Assembly: GCA_046539045.1 (NCBI GenBank)
Contig: JBKHHU010000150.1
Location: forward strand, 1-8,753
From: JBKHHU01 sp046539045
GTDB taxonomy: Bacteria; Planctomycetota; Phycisphaerae; SM23-33
Direction: 5' to 3'
Length of the DNA stretch: 8,753 bases
Below, in pieces: positions 5,907 to 8,753 of this stretch. The notes beneath the pieces were generated by a model. That model did no database searches. It was not told the DNA's origin and saw only the letters and a program-made list of their open reading frames with translations. Numbering within the stretch: position 1 is the first letter of the stretch; each line of letters starts with the position of its first letter. The position numbers and the translations under genes are program-made.

Positions 5907-5931
5907 CCAGATAGAGCACGGGGAGAATGAG

Positions 5932-8265
5932 ATGATAACGAACAAAGCGGTAGTGGCCATAGCGGCAGCGGCGATCTCAGCAATCGCCATGGTGTGGGGA
6001 TCAGGCTGCGATGGCCGAGGTTCAGCAGACGATTCCGATACCCAAGAGCAGCGTCGGGAGGAGACCCCGATGGCAAACACACCAACCAGCCAGCCCACGA
6101 CTCAGACAGCATCCGGCGAGGCTCCTCGCGTGCCGCTCGGAGTGATCGATGTTCCGGAGGGCACGCCGCAGGGAGAATGGCTGGAAATCGGCGGCCACAC
6201 GCCCTTCCTTTGGTGCTACCGAAAGGGGGATCGGCTGGCCTTCAGTCAGAACGGCCCCCGGGTGTATCTGTCGGTGGACGGCGATCCGTACGTGCTGGCG
6301 GGTATCATCGTCAGGTCGAAAGAAGAGGCTCTTCTGCTTGGGGAAGAGGCGGCCAAGTCGCCGCAGCCGCTTACCGCATGGGTTTACAGCGCCAAGTTAC
6401 CATGGTTGAAACAGGTGCGGACTGCCGACAAGGTGAACTCGATCCAGGTCTGGGAGTTTGATTACTCGCTGCTTGAGAATCTGGAGCCGCTAACGATGTT
6501 CTCCTCGCTGGAGTCTCTCAGCCTCAGGGGATGCAAGGCCGTTGCAAACCTCCAGCCACTAGGCAGCCTCACATCGCTCACTTCGCTCGACCTGACTGAC
6601 TGCATTTCTGTCAAGTCGGGTACTGCCCTGTCGGCCCTCACGCGGCTGCAGTGGCTTCGCACACGCGGTGTTCCCATAGATGATCATAGCTTTCTGTCTA
6701 CCTCTACGAGTCTTATATTCCTGAATCTTGGACGTCACTATGTTGCTGGCCCCGGTTTTCTCCAGAAATTGAGAAACCTGGAAAGACTTGAGATTAGCGG
6801 GTATGAAGCTCCCGACCAACTGTCAGACGTGTTGAGCACTGTGCCACAGTTGAAGCACTTGAAGCTGTGGTCAGGCTCCAAGGTCATCCTGCCGGACATG
6901 CCAAACCTCCACATTCTTGAGCTTAATGAAGTCGGAAAGGACTTCAGCCGCATCACGCATTTGAGATCACTGACGAGCTTGACTTACGACAATCTCGAAG
7001 GCCCTGGAATTGACATGGCGTCTCTGGCCAGCCTGACAAATCTGCAGCAACTTCATCTCGTGATCTCGTATCCACAAAATGGATTCAGCCTCGCGCCTCT
7101 GGCCAAGCTGAACAACCTCAAACGGCTGCACCTCAAGATATCTCGTGTTACAGCATCCAGCACGCAGAAGCCCCCATTGCAGGTGGACCTTTCGCCACTG
7201 GAATCCCTGCCGCTCGAATCCCTTACGATCGAGGCCGATCACGGCGTGCGCCTGTCGCTGGGGCCACTTGCTGCCGTGCCCTCACTGGTTGAGTTGAACG
7301 TGGATGCATGGACCCTTGGCTCACTGGCGGCGTTGCGCGAACTGAAATCGCTCCAGAAGCTCGATCTCGTGCTAATTGACAGGAAGCCTTCCGACCTGGA
7401 CCCTCTGGCCCATCTCGCGGGCTTGCGTAGCCTCACTCTGAGAATCAGCACCCTAGATACAGAACTTCCGTCCATCAAGACGCTGCCGTCAATGAAGAAG
7501 CTTACCAGACTGACAACGCTTGATGTCCGCGGCGACATTGAGGATGTCTCATCCGTTGCGGACCTTGCCGCTCTTGAAGATCTGGCGATTGTGTTGAACA
7601 GAGGGGAGGATCTCCGGGAGCAATGGACGGCGGATTTCCGGCCCCTGGAGCGGCTGCCGAAGCTCAAGCGCATCGAACTTGGCCGGGCATGTACCCCCGA
7701 GCAGTTGAGCCTGATTCTGGCACACCAGCCGGACTTGGAGAAGTTGAAAGCCTATTCCCTTCAAGAGATAGTGGCTATCGAAGAATTCAAGGATGCTTTC
7801 GATCCGGAAACGGGCACATTCAAACGCCAGGCGTGGGACTCGAAGAGGGATTATAGTCAGGTTCTGGGGACATTGAAGAACCTGCACTCGCTGGAGATGA
7901 GCCACCTGAATCCTGCCGAGGTCGCTCCGCTTGAGAACCTCGTCTACTTCAGCAGCAGACACGCGGATGCCAAGTCTTTTGATTTCGTTAAGCGGCTCCG
8001 CCACCTTCGCTACTTTAACTGTTCAAGGAATCCTTATGTCATTCTGAAGACAGAGGGACAGCACTTGGCTGAACTCCTGGCTCCTTTGGAGCGACTCGAT
8101 GCCCTGCTCACATTGAGGGGCATACGAATCACTTATCCGGAAGACCTGCACAGGCAGATTGATCGCGGTACGTATGGCATCTACACAGGCGACGGCAATT
8201 ACGCCGATGCCGAGAAGCTTCGAAAGGCTTTATTCGTGCATGATCTGTCACAAAGCCAGAAGTGA
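5932..8265 (+). CDS. Leucine-rich-repeat lipoprotein, 777 aa
   Basis: The ATG at 5932 follows GGGGAG six bases upstream. Residues 1-25 are a signal peptide (MITNKAV, then an Ala/Ile-rich core) ending in VWGSG-Cys26, probably a lipoprotein cleavage site, although the residue at -3 (Gly) is unusual. Residues 27-62 are a Ser/Thr/Gln/Glu-rich linker. Residues about 63-165 form a small globular domain (GEWLEIGGHTPFLWCYRKGD) that I do not recognise. From about 175 to 715 there are many irregular leucine-rich repeats, for example LTSLTSLDLTDCISV and LPLESLTIEADHGV, with an L-x-x-L-x-x-L-x-L pattern and variable repeat length. The C-terminus is short and non-repetitive. No catalytic domain or membrane anchor follows. 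The likely role is a surface or periplasm-facing binding scaffold; the partner is unknown. It appears to be a single-gene transcript between its own promoter and the hairpin at 8307. Base composition is less GC- and C3-biased than in the PL22-like gene. Confidence 0.85.
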   Translation: MITNKAVVAIAAAAISAIAMVWGSGCDGRGSADDSDTQEQRREETPMANTPTSQPTTQTASGEAPRVPLGVIDVPEGTPQGEWLEIGGHTPFLWCYRKGDRLAFSQNGPRVYLSVDGDPYVLAGIIVRSKEEALLLGEEAAKSPQPLTAWVYSAKLPWLKQVRTADKVNSIQVWEFDYSLLENLEPLTMFSSLESLSLRGCKAVANLQPLGSLTSLTSLDLTDCISVKSGTALSALTRLQWLRTRGVPIDDHSFLSTSTSLIFLNLGRHYVAGPGFLQKLRNLERLEISGYEAPDQLSDVLSTVPQLKHLKLWSGSKVILPDMPNLHILELNEVGKDFSRITHLRSLTSLTYDNLEGPGIDMASLASLTNLQQLHLVISYPQNGFSLAPLAKLNNLKRLHLKISRVTASSTQKPPLQVDLSPLESLPLESLTIEADHGVRLSLGPLAAVPSLVELNVDAWTLGSLAALRELKSLQKLDLVLIDRKPSDLDPLAHLAGLRSLTLRISTLDTELPSIKTLPSMKKLTRLTTLDVRGDIEDVSSVADLAALEDLAIVLNRGEDLREQWTADFRPLERLPKLKRIELGRACTPEQLSLILAHQPDLEKLKAYSLQEIVAIEEFKDAFDPETGTFKRQAWDSKRDYSQVLGTLKNLHSLEMSHLNPAEVAPLENLVYFSSRHADAKSFDFVKRLRHLRYFNCSRNPYVILKTEGQHLAELLAPLERLDALLTLRGIRITYPEDLHRQIDRGTYGIYTGDGNYADAEKLRKALFVHDLSQSQK

Positions 8266-8306
8266 TGCCTGCTTTCAGCCCGGATGCCGAACCCATTGCG
8301 GGAAGC

Positions 8307-8339
8307 ATGGAGCCCCGGGCCGACAGCCCGGGGCTCCAT
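8307..8339 (+). terminator. Strong 14-bp hairpin after the LRR gene
   Basis: ATGGAGCCCCGGGC (8307-8320) and GCCCGGGGCTCCAT (8326-8339) pair perfectly around a five-base loop, 41 bases after the stop at 8265. No T-run follows, so it may act as a terminator aided by Rho, as an mRNA-stabilising hairpin, or be a dispersed palindromic repeat. Confidence 0.6.
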
Positions 8340-8453
8340 CCATGCTGGTCATCAATATATGGATGGCGTGCAGAAGAACTTCGAGACAGACTTGGATACG
8401 CCGCCACTGCTATCCGCGCCCATCGCGAGGTGGTCCATGTCGAAGTTGGTAGG

Positions 8454-8474
8454 GCCCGCAACTTGCTTGCGGGC
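8454..8474. repeat. 8-bp hairpin GCCCGCAA/TTGCGGGC
   Basis: Perfect eight-base-pair arms at 8454-8461 and 8467-8474 surround a five-base loop in the gene-poor stretch 8340-8569. Nothing else that I can name lies in this stretch; short frames on both strands lack start signals and family resemblance. Confidence 0.5.
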
Positions 8475-8569
8475 GGAACAACTGGGCGGGCTGAAATGAC
8501 ACCCGATTTCTCCTTGTCGGCCGACCGATCGCGCGGGAGAATGGCGGCCGTCAATGAAGGGGTTTGCCG

Positions 8570-8753
8570 ATGGTGGCAGCCAAGACATCTCCAAAGCCGC
8601 AGCCCATGGCAGAGAGTTCTGCGCCGTCCGATTCCAAGGCTGAGAATTCCGCGCCGTCCGATTCCATGGCTGAGAGTTCCGCGCAACCCATTCCTCGCGG
8701 GTGCCACGGCCGTGTCGGCCGTGCGAAGCGTGAACTCCCCCGTGCGGGGTGCC
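8570..8753 (+). CDS. Possible start of a Ser/Ala-rich repeat protein (runs off right edge)
   Basis: The ATG at 8570 has an AAGGGG ribosome binding site about eight bases upstream. The frame is open to the window end and reads MVAAKTSPKPQP, then the decapeptide MAESSAPSDS, a variant KAENSAPSDS and a third MAESSAQPIP, and then GCHGRVGRAKRELPRAGC. The repeat-encoded part is hydrophilic and disordered-looking. The last ~55 bases (GGGTGCCACGGCCGTGTCGG and on) look more like an intergenic GC-rich repeat than coding sequence, so the frame may be accidental. No function can be suggested. Confidence 0.3.
   Translation, partial: MVAAKTSPKPQPMAESSAPSDSKAENSAPSDSMAESSAQPIPRGCHGRVGRAKRELPRAGC
8606..8694 (+). 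repeat. Tandem repeat, 30-bp unit, almost three copies
   Basis: Copies lie at 8606-8635, 8636-8665 and 8666-8694. Copies 1 and 2 differ at a few positions and share the segment GCGCCGTCCGATTCC; copy 3 matches in its first ~19 bases and then diverges. The unit is a multiple of three, so it is read as the same ten residues per copy in the frame from 8570. Confidence 0.8.

Noticed and set aside
8606..8694. Possible CRISPR array
   Set aside because: The 30-bp units are directly abutting with no spacers, there are fewer than three full copies, and no cas gene is present.
8129..8707. Minus-strand 192-codon frame overlapping the end of the LRR gene and the tandem repeat
   Set aside because: It crosses the strong hairpin at 8307-8339 and the end of a well-supported gene, and its start lies in the repeat; no family resemblance.

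Overview
The window reads as GC-rich DNA from a heterotrophic bacterium of the Planctomycetes or Phycisphaerae type, probably a metagenome contig. That guess rests on a Tat-exported protein, a sulfatase start, a beta-propeller fragment, a heparinase-like protein, an oligogalacturonate-lyase-like propeller, a leucine-rich-repeat lipoprotein, and intergenic DNA full of hairpins and mobile-element debris. It is an inference from gene content, not a phylogenetic result.

Left part (1-832): the start of a minus-strand Tat-exported protein runs off the left edge. Back to back with it is a plus-strand C-terminal piece of a beta-propeller protein, followed 21 bases later by the first ~20 codons of a sulfatase, which then lose identity. 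About 100 unassigned bases follow. This looks like the wreck of a polysaccharide-degradation operon.

Middle part (833-4635): a minus-strand heparinase II/III-like (alginate-lyase-like) protein is preceded directly by a frameshifted, internally deleted ISKra4-family insertion sequence, whose last transposase frame reads in phase into the heparinase gene. Divergent from it is a plus-strand 367-residue WD40-like propeller resembling family PL22 oligogalacturonate lyases. Together with the sulfatase and propeller fragments this suggests breakdown of sulfated or uronic-acid polysaccharides.

Right part (4636-8753): about 1.3 kb without a normal gene contains a 632-nt group IIC intron on the minus strand. 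It has recognisable D1-D6 landmarks but has lost its reverse transcriptase and carries changes at critical positions of catalytic domain V. It lies 11 nt downstream of a GC-rich hairpin, the usual kind of target for this class. Beyond it are a MITE-like inverted repeat and more hairpins. A 777-residue leucine-rich-repeat lipoprotein with its own candidate promoter and a strong terminator-like hairpin fills 5932-8339. The right edge has a 30-bp tandem repeat that encodes a Ser/Ala-rich decapeptide in one frame.

I do not see a new defence or enzymatic system here. The best candidates for a second look are the IEP-less group IIC intron relic, the mosaic of truncated genes, and the hairpin-rich promoter region of the LRR lipoprotein.
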